A stretch of 64,000 bases of DNA, taken from JAJDTR01 sp965220415 (lineage in GTDB: Bacteria > Poribacteria > WGA-4E > JAJDTR01). The stretch lies in assembly GCA_965220415.1 (NCBI GenBank), contig OZ244829.1, positions 6,076,001 through 6,140,000 of the forward strand, read 5' to 3'. The translations under genes were made by a program, and so were the position numbers. The notes beneath the pieces are model-generated. The model was not told where the DNA came from and did not search any database. It saw only the letters and a program-made list of their open reading frames with translations. Positions 41,996 through 50,763 of this stretch are shown here, piece by piece. Positions within the stretch are counted from its first letter, which is position 1. Every line of letters begins with the position of its first letter.

Positions 41996-43837
41996 ATGGC
42001 TTCAACTGTGGTACCGACACAAACCGTCGCTGGTTCAATCCATATAGAGGATCCGTCAATTGACCATGTAGATCAAGCCAATCTCGTGTATCACAAACTA
42101 TGCGCCGCCGAAACATTCGAACAAGGTGAAGGCAAGCCATTTCATGTGAACGGCACGCACCTTGCCGTTTTCCGATACGGGGGCAAATTTTATGCTGTTG
42201 ACAACCGCTGCCCGCACATGGGTTATCCAATGTCGGAAGGTAGCATTAGAGATGGTGTCTTAATCTGTCATTGGCATCACTGGGAATTCGACCTAAAATC
42301 TGGTGGGTGTTTTCTCGCGTCGGGCGACGACTTGAAGGCTTTCCCCGTTGAGTTGCGAGACGACGGCAATCTATACGTCGGACTGGCGCGCGGGGAGAAA
42401 GAAGCGGCAAAGCGTCGCGTGATAGACCGAGGGAAAAGGGCACTTGAGCGCGGGCTTAAAGACCGAAGTTCGTTCTTTATTGCGAAGGCGGTCACAGCGC
42501 TTAACGATGCGGGAGCATCTCCGCAGGAGATTATTCAACAAGGTCTATACTACGGCGCGAACAAGAGCAGCGACGGTTGGTCGTCCGGTGTTACCATACT
42601 GACGCTTGCAGCCAACCTGTGGGATGAAGTAGACGACAATGATCATAATTTATTTCTGGTACACGGACTTGCCCAGATAAGTAGACGAACAACGGGAAGT
42701 TCACGTCCCTACCGCGCACCGTTCCCGGGCACAGACGAGGAACACGATCTCGACACGTTGATGCGATGGTTTCGGTACTTTGTCGATAAGCGTCATGCCG
42801 GGGCGGCAGAACGCATTTTGTTAACTCTCCAAGATCGTGGCTATGACAAATCGGTGATTGCCGATTTTGTGTTTACGGCAGCAACCGACTTCTACTTTAC
42901 AGGGGATGGCCACGCACTTGATTTTGCGAACAAAATGTTCGAGGCGTTGGATTACGTCCAATGGGAGGGCGCTCACGAAATGCTGCGTCCAATCGTCGTC
43001 GATCTCGTAAGTCGGACGCGACACGAGGAGACATCGCGTTGGGCGGACGCAGTGCCCGTCTTGGAACCGATATTTGAGCGGTTAGATGATATATGGACCG
43101 AGAATCAATCAAACAACGCCTCTCTTGACACGTCGGAGTTTGCGCAGACCATGCTTGGGGGCGAGTTCGAGCCAATTGTCGAAGAAATCGAGCGAACGTT
43201 ACGTGCAGGCGTAAATCCCGTCGAGATTTGCCGTGCGATGACCTACGCATCTGCTATCCGCACGGCGCGTTTCCACCTGAAGAACGAGGGCGATTGGCAC
43301 GATGTGGCGAATATCTATTCATACGCCCATGCGCTCTACTGCGCCTTCCACTATGCCCCAAGCAAAAAGCTACTAAGAGGTATCTTCCACGGTGCAGTCT
43401 TCCTCGCGTACCTACGCTGGTTAAACATGCCTGCTGCCCGTATCCCGACACTAGGACAGCGACTCGACGAAGAATTCGACTCTGTGGACAAAATGTTGGA
43501 ACGCCTACAGGAGTTCGCAGACTTTCAAAAGGTCTATGAGGCTGAGATCCTCGTCAGCCAGTACCTTGAGGAAGGGCATGATGTAGGCAAACTTCAACGC
43601 ACACTCGCGCACATCTTGCTTCGTGAGGATGCGGAACTTCACATGTTCCAAGTGTTAGAGGTTGCGTTTCGACACTACGACTTGTCGACTGATCCGATGG
43701 AAAAGCGAATGCACCTTTTGGCTGCTACTCGATACATCACGGCGCAAAAATTGATGAAAGGTATTCTATGGTCAACGGAGAACGCGGAGCGACTAGCGCG
43801 CGGTGAGTTGCTCAGTGAGCGTGAGGATGATGACTAA
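41996..43837 (+). CDS. Rieske domain fused to a large uncharacterised helical domain
   Basis: 613 residues, ATG after AAGGAGGTTCGCGTC. N-terminal Rieske domain (about 28-125): RCPHMGYPMSEG (C72, H74) and CHWHHWEFDL (C91, H94). The remaining 480 residues are not an aromatic oxygenase core: no HxxxxH or 2-His-1-Asp signature seen. They are mostly helical, with DRSSFFIAKAVTALNDAGAS, then HNLFLVHGLAQISRRT, YAHALYCAFHYAPSKKLLRG and HGAVFLAYLRWLN. The histidine-rich helices (about 210-240 and 465-490) could bind a second cofactor. I recognise no named family. Directly downstream of another Rieske gene, so probably a redox pair. Confidence 0.82.
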   Translation: MASTVVPTQTVAGSIHIEDPSIDHVDQANLVYHKLCAAETFEQGEGKPFHVNGTHLAVFRYGGKFYAVDNRCPHMGYPMSEGSIRDGVLICHWHHWEFDLKSGGCFLASGDDLKAFPVELRDDGNLYVGLARGEKEAAKRRVIDRGKRALERGLKDRSSFFIAKAVTALNDAGASPQEIIQQGLYYGANKSSDGWSSGVTILTLAANLWDEVDDNDHNLFLVHGLAQISRRTTGSSRPYRAPFPGTDEEHDLDTLMRWFRYFVDKRHAGAAERILLTLQDRGYDKSVIADFVFTAATDFYFTGDGHALDFANKMFEALDYVQWEGAHEMLRPIVVDLVSRTRHEETSRWADAVPVLEPIFERLDDIWTENQSNNASLDTSEFAQTMLGGEFEPIVEEIERTLRAGVNPVEICRAMTYASAIRTARFHLKNEGDWHDVANIYSYAHALYCAFHYAPSKKLLRGIFHGAVFLAYLRWLNMPAARIPTLGQRLDEEFDSVDKMLERLQEFADFQKVYEAEILVSQYLEEGHDVGKLQRTLAHILLREDAELHMFQVLEVAFRHYDLSTDPMEKRMHLLAATRYITAQKLMKGILWSTENAERLARGELLSEREDDD

Positions 43838-43915
43838 GGTGAGCTTAGAGCGAAACTGCGAGGCATGCTCGAATGTTATTACTATGCAATTCCTGTTTGG
43901 CGTCAGCTCCAGGAA

Positions 43916-44467
43916 CTATTCGACTTCCCACATCCGTTTAAGCGCCAAGAACTTGCGCTCAAACTCGTGAGAATCTCCCTTCAGGCTCTCGATTGCGTAA
44001 CGGGGAAGAATCTCGCGGAGAGTTTCTTCAAGCATTTCAATCTGTATCCAGTTGTGCTTTAGGAGTGACAGGACATCACAGAAATCTTCAGCGGTAGCGC
44101 GTTCGATTTTGCTAAGCGCCATACTGTATGAATCGAAATGAAAAACCTCAAGTTTGCCGTACCGTCCCAAGAACTGAAAACGCGTTTCGTAACTGGACGG
44201 CAATGGGATAAAGTGACCTGGAGAGGTTTCCTTCACTTTTACGTTTAACTCCTCCTTGAGTTCGCGTACAACTTGGATAAATTCGGTGTGGTCCGTAGGG
44301 TGCAAATCAAAAGCTAAATCAATGTCTAACGTCTGCGTTCTGAATCCTTCATAAACCATCGTTGTACCGCCAACGAGATAGACTTGCCCTACACCCGTAA
44401 AACGCTTCCCAAGTTGATTGAGGAATTCCTCAATCCGATGGCGATTCACCGAATCTCGAAAACTCAT
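43916..44467 (-). CDS. Nucleotidyltransferase-fold protein (DUF6036/AbiEii-like)
   Basis: 183 residues. YLVGGTTMVYEGFRTQTLDI then DLAFD: the GG[ST]-(n)-DxD pattern of minimal nucleotidyltransferases (G33-G34, D48, D50), with a third acid probable in VFHFDSYSMALSKIERA. A helical C-terminal half follows (EDFCDVLSLLKHN). Related proteins include AbiEii-type toxins and MenT. It overlaps the stop of the upstream gene by 38 bp, an arrangement typical of toxin-antitoxin pairs. Target unknown. Confidence 0.8.
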   Translation of the reverse strand: MSFRDSVNRHRIEEFLNQLGKRFTGVGQVYLVGGTTMVYEGFRTQTLDIDLAFDLHPTDHTEFIQVVRELKEELNVKVKETSPGHFIPLPSSYETRFQFLGRYGKLEVFHFDSYSMALSKIERATAEDFCDVLSLLKHNWIQIEMLEETLREILPRYAIESLKGDSHEFERKFLALKRMWEVE

Positions 44468-44990
44468 TAATTTCTTCCATTCTTAACTGGGCAAATAGTA
44501 AGTCCATCACTTTGAGATAAGAGGCACGCCAGTTAAAGTGATACGGCGATCGGCTCGCATGCCACTCTGCGAGTGCGTATAGACCGTTCTTACCGTGTCG
44601 CTCCTCAGGTTCGGGAAGGGAAAGTTCTTTGGAATACAAATCAGGTAGAAGCGGAAATTCTTTCATGTAGAGATTTAATCGCGGCATCCAATACCGCTGT
44701 AAGTAAACCGCTGCCATATAGAAGATTTTCAATTCGGTGCGTGCGGGATCAACTAATTGCCCTACAAGGTCTGGTACGATTGAATAGTTCCTTGGATGCC
44801 GAATAAATAAAGCAATAAGAGCTAGGCGAAGGCGTGGATCGGCGCTCTCTGCCATGCGTTTTATCAAGGTTGGTAGCGGAAGATTGACTTTAGTTTCCTG
44901 TTTTATGTCGCCTGAAGCCAAGTAACATATGCCAAGAGTTCGCAAGTTTTCGATAATCAAATCCCTGTCATTTTCAGCAGTATCAATCAT
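44430..44990 (-). CDS. Partner of the nucleotidyltransferase, helical protein of unknown family
   Basis: 186 residues, overlapping the next gene by 38 bp. Mainly helical: LPTLIKRMAESADPRLRLAL, ALFIRHPRNYSIVPDLVGQL, YMAAVYLQRYWMPRLNLY. The C-terminus (WRASYLKVMDLLFAQLRMEE) leads into the overlap. In AbiEi/AbiEii-like systems the upstream gene is the antitoxin or regulator, but no DNA-binding motif is obvious here. Function inferred only from gene order. Confidence 0.68.
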   Translation of the reverse strand: MIDTAENDRDLIIENLRTLGICYLASGDIKQETKVNLPLPTLIKRMAESADPRLRLALIALFIRHPRNYSIVPDLVGQLVDPARTELKIFYMAAVYLQRYWMPRLNLYMKEFPLLPDLYSKELSLPEPEERHGKNGLYALAEWHASRSPYHFNWRASYLKVMDLLFAQLRMEEINEFSRFGESPSD

Positions 44991-45230
44991 TTTGATGTCT
45001 TTCGATGATTACCAGTGTGGTCAATCTCATTACGGGAAACCGCACGTGCCCCCGTCTGGTATTATTTCTAAGTTTGGCAGGATAATACTACACTTCTTTG
45101 AGAAAGGCAAGGAAAGGCATCGAATTCGCCAATTACAAGCCTCGCAATTCTATAGTCATCCAAAATCGCATGTACTTACACCTTGTTGGCGATTTGAAGA
45201 TTGAAATTTTTAGCAATGGGCTTACTGTAG

Positions 45231-45317
45231 GAGATCGAGCGAGTAAACAGATCGACTGAGCGATTAGCGAAGGATCAAATGAGCGAACAGATTATACGAC
45301 CGGATAGGGAGTGCGAC
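45231..45317 (+). repeat. R1 interspersed repeat, left part, interrupted
   Basis: GATCGAGCGAGTAAACAGATCG, GACTGAGCGATTAGCGAAGG, ATCAAATGAGCGAACAG, then GGATAGGGAGTGCGAC. It resumes at 45556 with AGTGCGACAGAGTTCCCATA and GTGCGATAGAAATC, so the MITE lies inside it. Confidence 0.65.
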
Positions 45318-45555
45318 CAGGGGAAACGCATCTAATTTAGAGGATGTCTCATGACGGTAGAATTTACGATTTCTGTTGGGTTTCACTCATATTTTTGGCA
45401 TGTTCATGCAAAGTGGGAACTCGGAAACGCCTCTAAGATTAACGATCATTAACGAATTTCGCTCAACCCAACCTACGATCTTTAGAAAAATTGCCACAAA
45501 CTTAGCCTGATTTTCTTTTCTGCCAAGCAGAAAATTTAGATGCGTTTCCCCTGGA
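45318..45555. mobile_element. MITE, copy 2 (238 bp), inserted in an R1 repeat
   Basis: Ends CAGGGGAAACGCATCTAA and TTTAGATGCGTTTCCCCTGG, near-perfect terminal inverted repeats of about 18-22 bp. Flanked by a perfect 8-bp target duplication AGTGCGAC (45310-45317 and 45556-45563). Reverse orientation to copy 1 but the same internal sequence (TAGGTTGGGTTGAGCG). No coding capacity. Confidence 0.85.
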
Positions 45556-45996
45556 GTGCGACAGAGTTCCCATAGTAATTCCTGTGCGATAGAAATCTTC
45601 TCGTGATCGTCACGTCCTATCACTAGCAAAGATTGCTTCGACAGAAGACGCACAATAAATTGCGCTGCGACAAATCGCACCGTGCAAATCCAAACTGTAT
45701 CGGACCACAAAATGGTTTACAAACGCTGCCGTTACCGACGAATTGCCCACCCAAGTTGGCAATCTTACGCCGCGTCCGTCAGTATCAGTCATTCTTCCCC
45801 CGACCATTACATTTTTCCCGCAAAACTCGTAAAAAGTGCATCCAACCTTGTGGAATAGTGAATGACACCGGTAAGCACTGCAACGGATTGCTGAACCAAT
45901 ACAATGGAATGTTTATGTTGCGGCACGTCACATCACGCTATTGATGTTGGAGTGGTCTTGATCTGATTGCCAGACATTTTGCCACGGGAGATATTA

Positions 45997-48318
45997 ATGC
46001 CTATTACCGAAACGGAAACTTCGACGCTAGACACCGTTCCCGGTGCGATTGAGGAAGTACTACGGAATGAAGGGATTGACATCCCAACTGTGCGCTTTGC
46101 CGCGAGGACCGATGTCGAGCCCGACGGATCTTTTGGTGAAGGCTGGTTTGTATTGACCGAAATGGACGTGTTGGCGCTCGACGCAACAGGAAAAATCCTG
46201 CATCGTGTTCCATATAAGGGGGTAACCGGCATACGGGCGGAAGCGGTTGTTGATGGCGGCATCCTTGTTCTGGAGAAAGAGGCGGACGCTCTTGATTTCC
46301 TCCAATATTCCAACGGACTTGCGCCGAAGTTCGGATACATCGCACAGTTCCTGAGTGAAGAAATCGAACATCTGCAAGGGAAACGAGAAGAAGCACCGGT
46401 TTGGGACTATAAAGAAGAAAAGAAATTCTGCCAAACATGCGGCTTGCCACTACGAGATGAGTTTTCGCCTTGTCCCGCGTGTACGAAGAAGCATCGCGTG
46501 CTGCTACGGATCCTGGGCTATCTCAAGCCGTACAAGGCGGCAACAGCATTGTTAATCCTCTTCGTACTTGGTACTACCGTACTTTCCATTGTGCCTCCCT
46601 ACTTTTCTCGCATCTTGGTCGATGATGTACTGGAGTTGAACGATGCTGCCAGAGTAGTGGGAGAGGTTTCAGAGACGCGTTTGGGTCAATTGTTTCGAGA
46701 GATTCAAATCGCTTCCATTGCTTTGGCTGTCGCGGTCGGATGCCTACTGGTAGTTTACATTATAGCGATGCTCACTGACGTCTTTCTTGGTCGCTTGAGC
46801 GCATGGTTGACGCTTCGTCTGACAGCAGATATCCGAGTCCAAGTTTATAGTCGACTTCACAGCCTCGCCATACGATTCTTCGATAAACGCAAGACGGGGA
46901 CGGTAATTTCCCACATCACGGAAGACAGCCAGCGTCTCCAATGGTTTCTACTAGACTTTCTTCAATTTGTTGCTGTCGATGTGTTGGTGATTTTCGGAAT
47001 TGGAATTATGCTTTTCTCAATGAACTGGCGATTAGCCTGCTTCATCCTGATTCCGATCCCTCTGATTGTCATAGGAGCGAGATGGTTCTGGAAGAAGGTG
47101 CACGATCTATGGCACCGCGCCTGGCGGCGGCGATCCAAACTGTTTGATGTCGTGAACGACTCAATATCGGGCATCAGAGTCGTTCGGGCATTTGGTAGGC
47201 AAACGGGAGAAATAGGCAGGTTCTCAACCGCGAACGAGGACGCCCGGCATTACGACACCTATGCCGAAACCGTATGGGCGACATACTATCCGCCACTGGC
47301 ATTCGCCGTATCGCTCGGAAGCCTTATCGCTTGGTATGTTGGTGGTCTTCAGATGATTGCAGGTGATATGAAGTTGGGTACTCTCTTCGCGTTTCATGCC
47401 TACCTGGCAATGTTCTACGGGCCCTTGAGGCATATAAGCCCGTTAATCAATTATGCCTCGCGTGCGATGACCGCCGCCGAACGAATCTTCGAGGTCATTG
47501 ATTCCCAACCGGAGCAGCATGACGATGGTACACTTGTTTCAATGCCGGAACTTAACGGGGAAGTCGAATTTCGTAACATGACCTTCGGCTACGATTCGCA
47601 CAAACCTGTATTGCAAGATATCAACCTTCATGTAAAGAGCGGTGAAATGATCGGTTTAGTTGGACATTCTGGCGCAGGCAAATCAACAATGATTAACCTG
47701 GTCTGCCGATTCTATAACCCTGATTCCGGAGGAATCTTCATTGACGGTGAAGACGTTACGAAAATTCGACTAGAAGATTTGCGGAGCCAGACCGGGGTTG
47801 TGCTTCAAGAACCATTTCTCTTCAGTGGCAGCATAGCGGAAAACATCTCCTATGCAAAACCGGACGCGACGATGGAAGAAATCATCGCAGCGGCGAAGGC
47901 TGCAAACGCGCACGAATTTATTGTGAAATTTCCCGACGGCTATGACGCGGAAGTCGGCGAGCGAGGAGGGCAACTTTCGGGAGGCGAACGCCAACGTATC
48001 TCAATCGCGCGGGCAATCCTGCACAATCCGCGCATCCTGATTCTGGACGAGGCTACCTCATCGGTTGACGTGCAGACGGAAAAGAAGATTCAACAAGCAA
48101 TCGATCGGCTTGTTCAAAACCGGACGACTTTTGCAATCGCGCATCGCCTCTCAACTTTGCGTAGTGCCGACCGACTCTTTGTCATCGAAAAGGGACGAGG
48201 TGTTGAATGTGGATCTCACGAAGAGCTAATGGAACAGAAAGGAATATATTATAACCTCGTAGAAACACAACGGCAGGCATCTGAGATTCGCTCCGCAGCG
48301 CAAATGGTCGAACGGTAA
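45997..48318 (+). CDS. ABC exporter with N-terminal PH-like domain and zinc ribbon
   Basis: Start at ATG 45997 with GGGAG upstream; the TTG ten codons earlier is less likely. 773 residues: an N-terminal beta-rich PH-like domain (about 15-125, with TVRFAARTDVEPDGSFGEGW and KILHRVPYKGVTGIRAE), zinc ribbon C145-C148-C159-C162, six-helix ABC exporter TMD (about 180-480, MRP/MsbA type), then ATPase: HSGAGKST (Walker A, about 557-563), QLSGGERQRIS (signature), LILDEATSSVD (Walker B, about 680-690), AIAHRLSTL. It fits the protein I remember as cyanophycin metabolism-associated ABC transporter, normally next to DUF1854; that gene is 255 bp downstream. No cyanophycin gene lies in the window. Exports an unknown substrate. 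Confidence 0.88.
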   Translation: MPITETETSTLDTVPGAIEEVLRNEGIDIPTVRFAARTDVEPDGSFGEGWFVLTEMDVLALDATGKILHRVPYKGVTGIRAEAVVDGGILVLEKEADALDFLQYSNGLAPKFGYIAQFLSEEIEHLQGKREEAPVWDYKEEKKFCQTCGLPLRDEFSPCPACTKKHRVLLRILGYLKPYKAATALLILFVLGTTVLSIVPPYFSRILVDDVLELNDAARVVGEVSETRLGQLFREIQIASIALAVAVGCLLVVYIIAMLTDVFLGRLSAWLTLRLTADIRVQVYSRLHSLAIRFFDKRKTGTVISHITEDSQRLQWFLLDFLQFVAVDVLVIFGIGIMLFSMNWRLACFILIPIPLIVIGARWFWKKVHDLWHRAWRRRSKLFDVVNDSISGIRVVRAFGRQTGEIGRFSTANEDARHYDTYAETVWATYYPPLAFAVSLGSLIAWYVGGLQMIAGDMKLGTLFAFHAYLAMFYGPLRHISPLINYASRAMTAAERIFEVIDSQPEQHDDGTLVSMPELNGEVEFRNMTFGYDSHKPVLQDINLHVKSGEMIGLVGHSGAGKSTMINLVCRFYNPDSGGIFIDGEDVTKIRLEDLRSQTGVVLQEPFLFSGSIAENISYAKPDATMEEIIAAAKAANAHEFIVKFPDGYDAEVGERGGQLSGGERQRISIARAILHNPRILILDEATSSVDVQTEKKIQQAIDRLVQNRTTFAIAHRLSTLRSADRLFVIEKGRGVECGSHEELMEQKGIYYNLVETQRQASEIRSAAQMVER

Positions 48319-48444
48319 CGAAAAGGTTGATGGAGCGGTTCAATTCACGGCGGGGCCAGAATTCCGCTGTCACCACACCACTGTCCATCGTTAATGCAAC
48401 GAAGAATTATACATATGTGAATTGCGTTATGCGCTTTGTGGAAG

Positions 48445-48512
48445 CGATCAACCGACCGGACAGGGGGGCGATAGCTAATCCTGATAGTGAATCCCGCGCG
48501 ATAGAGATCTCC
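48445..48512 (+). repeat. R1 interspersed repeat
   Basis: GATCAACCGACCGGACAGGG, GGGCGATAGCTAATCC, TGATAGTGAATCCC, GCGATAGAGATC. Lies between the ABC exporter and DUF1854 genes, in a 254-bp gap. Confidence 0.6.
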
Positions 48513-48572
48513 TTCCTTGTCGCGATTACCTTTGCGGGGCTGCCGAGGATTGAATAGTTTGGAGGGCAATCT

Positions 48573-49148
48573 ATGAATAGTGAGAAACAGGACATGCGAG
48601 AAAAGTCTCTTGGCGGTGGCTCAAAATCAGTGCCAAGACTTGATTTTGACGACGACGACTTTACGCCGAAATATTTAAACCCCGAGAAGATACGGCTGTT
48701 TCGTTCGCCAATGGGATCTCCGCGCTTGGAAATTCGGGATGAAATGTGCTATCCACGGGTAACGTTTCGGCGAATTCGCCCCCTTTGCGACCCTGAACAC
48801 TATATTTCGTTCGGTGCCGGAGATGAAGCGGAAATCGGCATTGTCGTAAACCCCTCTGAGCTAGATTCTGAAAGTCTTAATATTGTTCGTGAGGAACTCG
48901 ACAAGCAATACTTCACTCCCGTCATCACCAAAATCCGCCGGGTAAAAGAGCGATTTGGCGTCCACGAATGGGAAACGGATACATCACGGGGGCGTATCAC
49001 CTTCTCTGTGCAGGGGCTGCACCAAAATATCAAACAGGTTCCGCCGGCACGGATTCTCGTGACTGATGTTCGAGGAAATCGTTACGATCTTCCCGATTAC
49101 CGAAAACTGGATCCAGTCAGCTTCCATCAAATCCAGCGGTATCTGTAG
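48573..49148 (+). CDS. DUF1854 protein, partner of the ABC exporter
   Basis: 191 residues, ATG after TTGGAGGGCAATCT. Core DUF1854: KIRLFRSPMGSPRLEI, PRVTFRRIRPLCDPEHYISF, PSELDSESLNIVREELDKQY, PVITKIRRVKERFGVHEWET, VTDVRGNRYDLPDYRKLDPV. The family occurs almost always beside the PH-domain ABC exporter, as here, and I recall both named for cyanophycin metabolism. Function not established; perhaps a regulator of the exporter. Confidence 0.85.
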   Translation: MNSEKQDMREKSLGGGSKSVPRLDFDDDDFTPKYLNPEKIRLFRSPMGSPRLEIRDEMCYPRVTFRRIRPLCDPEHYISFGAGDEAEIGIVVNPSELDSESLNIVREELDKQYFTPVITKIRRVKERFGVHEWETDTSRGRITFSVQGLHQNIKQVPPARILVTDVRGNRYDLPDYRKLDPVSFHQIQRYL

Positions 49149-49672
49149 CTGATGAGGAAATTAAATCCTATAGTCATTGACGCTAAAGATTCCAAATATA
49201 GGACGTCCTCAGTTTGGTTTGTAGTAGCGGTCAGGTGAGGCAATAAATTGATCGAGTAAATGGGGAGTGACCAAGTAAGTGAGCAACGAACAATCAACCG
49301 AACGGATAGTGAGGGCGATAGAAATTCCATGGAGATTTCAAGGCGATAAAGGTCCCATAGCCAGCCCCGATAGAAATCCGTTAATTCGTTTTCTGTAGGC
49401 AGCCCGCCCAGCGATAAGTGAGGACGATAGAGATTTCTCAGCCTTTCATAGCACCAGAGGTGCGAAAGGTGTGTAGAAGCATCGAAAACTGCAGGGACGC
49501 CAAAATATAATGAATCGATCTACGTGCGAATACTCTCAATTTTTGTATGTTTTGGTGTATATCGCCATCGCCGATTGACACACAATCATTAAGTATGTGT
49601 GAGTATGAGGGTAAATGGCTATAAACGAAGCATTCCCCCTACTGAACGCAACTCCGTGCGATTTTTCGATTG
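49149..49672. other. Repeat-rich spacer with several R1 modules
   Basis: R1 block at 49257-49380 (AAGTAAGTGAGCAACGAACA, ATCAACCGAACGGATAGTGA, GGGCGATAGAAATTCC, AAGGCGATAAAGGTCCC, CCCGATAGAAATCC) and a further unit at 49419-49440 (TAAGTGAGGACGATAGAGAT). No gene seen. Confidence 0.6.
49257..49380 (+). repeat. R1 interspersed repeat, multi-unit copy
   Basis: Head module ATCAACCGAACGGATAGTGA and four tail modules each built on CGATA (GGGCGATAGAAATT, AAGGCGATAAAGGTCC, CCCGATAGAAATCC and a CATAGCC variant). Confidence 0.6.
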
Positions 49673-50365
49673 TTATGAGCAAACTCGATAATGGAGAAAA
49701 ATCTCGCTGTCAACCACGTGATGGTCCAACAATTCCAGTTCGATTAAGTCGATAAAGTTGAACCCTGCTCCCCCAACAGGGGTTGGAACATCGCGTCCAC
49801 CGATTATTCGTGGAGACAGTGTGAGATAGATCTCGTCGATGAGGTGTTCGCGAAACATAGCGAAGTTGACCTGTCCTCCCCCTTCAATCAGTAAGTTTTT
49901 TACGCCATACGTCCGCGCCAAAATTTCAACAATCTGTGGGAAATCAACTTCGTCATTCCCCGCAATATGTACGGCATCTGCTACACTGTCCAAAATTTTC
50001 AGGCGATTCGCGGGGATACGCTTCGTAGTAAAAACGAGAGCTAGCGCGCCGTTTGGCTGGAACATACGAGCAGATTCCGGTACGCTGCCGGTACCGCTAA
50101 CAATCACTTTGATTGGCTGGGGTGACAGACCGCGTTTAACACGCTCGTCTTTGTAGATTCCGTCTTCCGTGAACGTTGGATCGTCCGCAACAATTGTTCC
50201 TGCGCCCACAAGGATAGCATCCGCGCGAGTTCGAATCTCTCTCAGTCGGACTTTGTCGGCGCTGCCTGTAAAGCGGGGCCCCGTGCCATCACGCGTTGAA
50301 ATCTTTCCGTCAAGACTCATCGCCATGTTTAAGAAGACATGCGGTTTGCGACGCAGGTTTGACAT
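49673..50365 (-). CDS. RibD C-terminal-type reductase (pyrimidine/dihydrofolate reductase fold)
   Basis: 230 residues. DHFR-like RibD_C domain: LNMAMSLDGKIST, RTRADAILVGAGTIVADDPTF, PIKVIVSGTGSVP, VKNLLIEGGGQVNFAMF, LTLSPRIIGGRDVPT. This is the fold of 2,5-diamino-6-ribosylamino-4(3H)-pyrimidinone 5'-phosphate reductase and bacterial RibD C-terminal domains, NADPH-dependent step of riboflavin synthesis. Stand-alone form without deaminase domain; no other riboflavin gene nearby. An archaeal/fungal-type stand-alone reductase is also possible. Confidence 0.86.
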   Translation of the reverse strand: MSNLRRKPHVFLNMAMSLDGKISTRDGTGPRFTGSADKVRLREIRTRADAILVGAGTIVADDPTFTEDGIYKDERVKRGLSPQPIKVIVSGTGSVPESARMFQPNGALALVFTTKRIPANRLKILDSVADAVHIAGNDEVDFPQIVEILARTYGVKNLLIEGGGQVNFAMFREHLIDEIYLTLSPRIIGGRDVPTPVGGAGFNFIDLIELELLDHHVVDSEIFLHYRVCS

Positions 50366-50386
50366 CTATTGAAAACCAATAGGGAT

Positions 50387-50612
50387 GATAAGCTCGACTT
50401 TGTACATTTAAGTGGTATAACAGGCGGTGTCAATCAAGCGTTGAAGAAAATCAGGGGAGATTTTAACCATCTGTTTTTTTGGTTGACCATTGAAAAAGTC
50501 TCAGCGGTTTCTAGTGCCATCACAGCGGGGCAAAATGCCCCGCCTACGGGGTTGGTTTTGCGCGGCTTTCCGTACAATCCAACCGTCGTACTTTTGTACA
50601 AAGTCGAACTTA
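50387..50612. mobile_element. Segment with terminal inverted repeats, possible small non-autonomous element
   Basis: Left AGCTCGACTTTGTACA (50390 on) and right TGTACAAAGTCGAACT (50596-50611) are an inverted pair about 16 bp long. The middle carries a hairpin CAGCGGGGCAAAATGCCCCG (50521 on). The same end sequence occurs singly at 14628 and 61165. No target duplication found. No coding capacity. Confidence 0.45.
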
Positions 50613-50763
50613 CGTCCGATGACGTTTGGACTACTACTGTCATTAAACTCCGACAATCAAGGTATTCGCATAACTCTCAGTTCGGACGAAGTCAGCTATC
50701 AATTCTTGCCATATCTTCTTAGAAAATGAACCACGTTAGTTCCGGTGTGCACATCGTGATTTA

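Larger units (their letters stand above)
44991..45996. other. 1 kb spacer: R1 split by a MITE
   Basis: Left part (44991-45230) holds no convincing gene. An R1 block (45231-45317) is cut by the MITE 45318-45555 and resumes at 45556-45605. The right part, to 45996, is unassigned; the ABC gene's GGGAGATATTA ribosome-binding site ends it. Confidence 0.6.

Noticed and set aside
49257..49440. R1 tandem modules as a CRISPR array
   Set aside because: Units are irregular in length and sequence, there are no unique spacers of even size and no cas genes.
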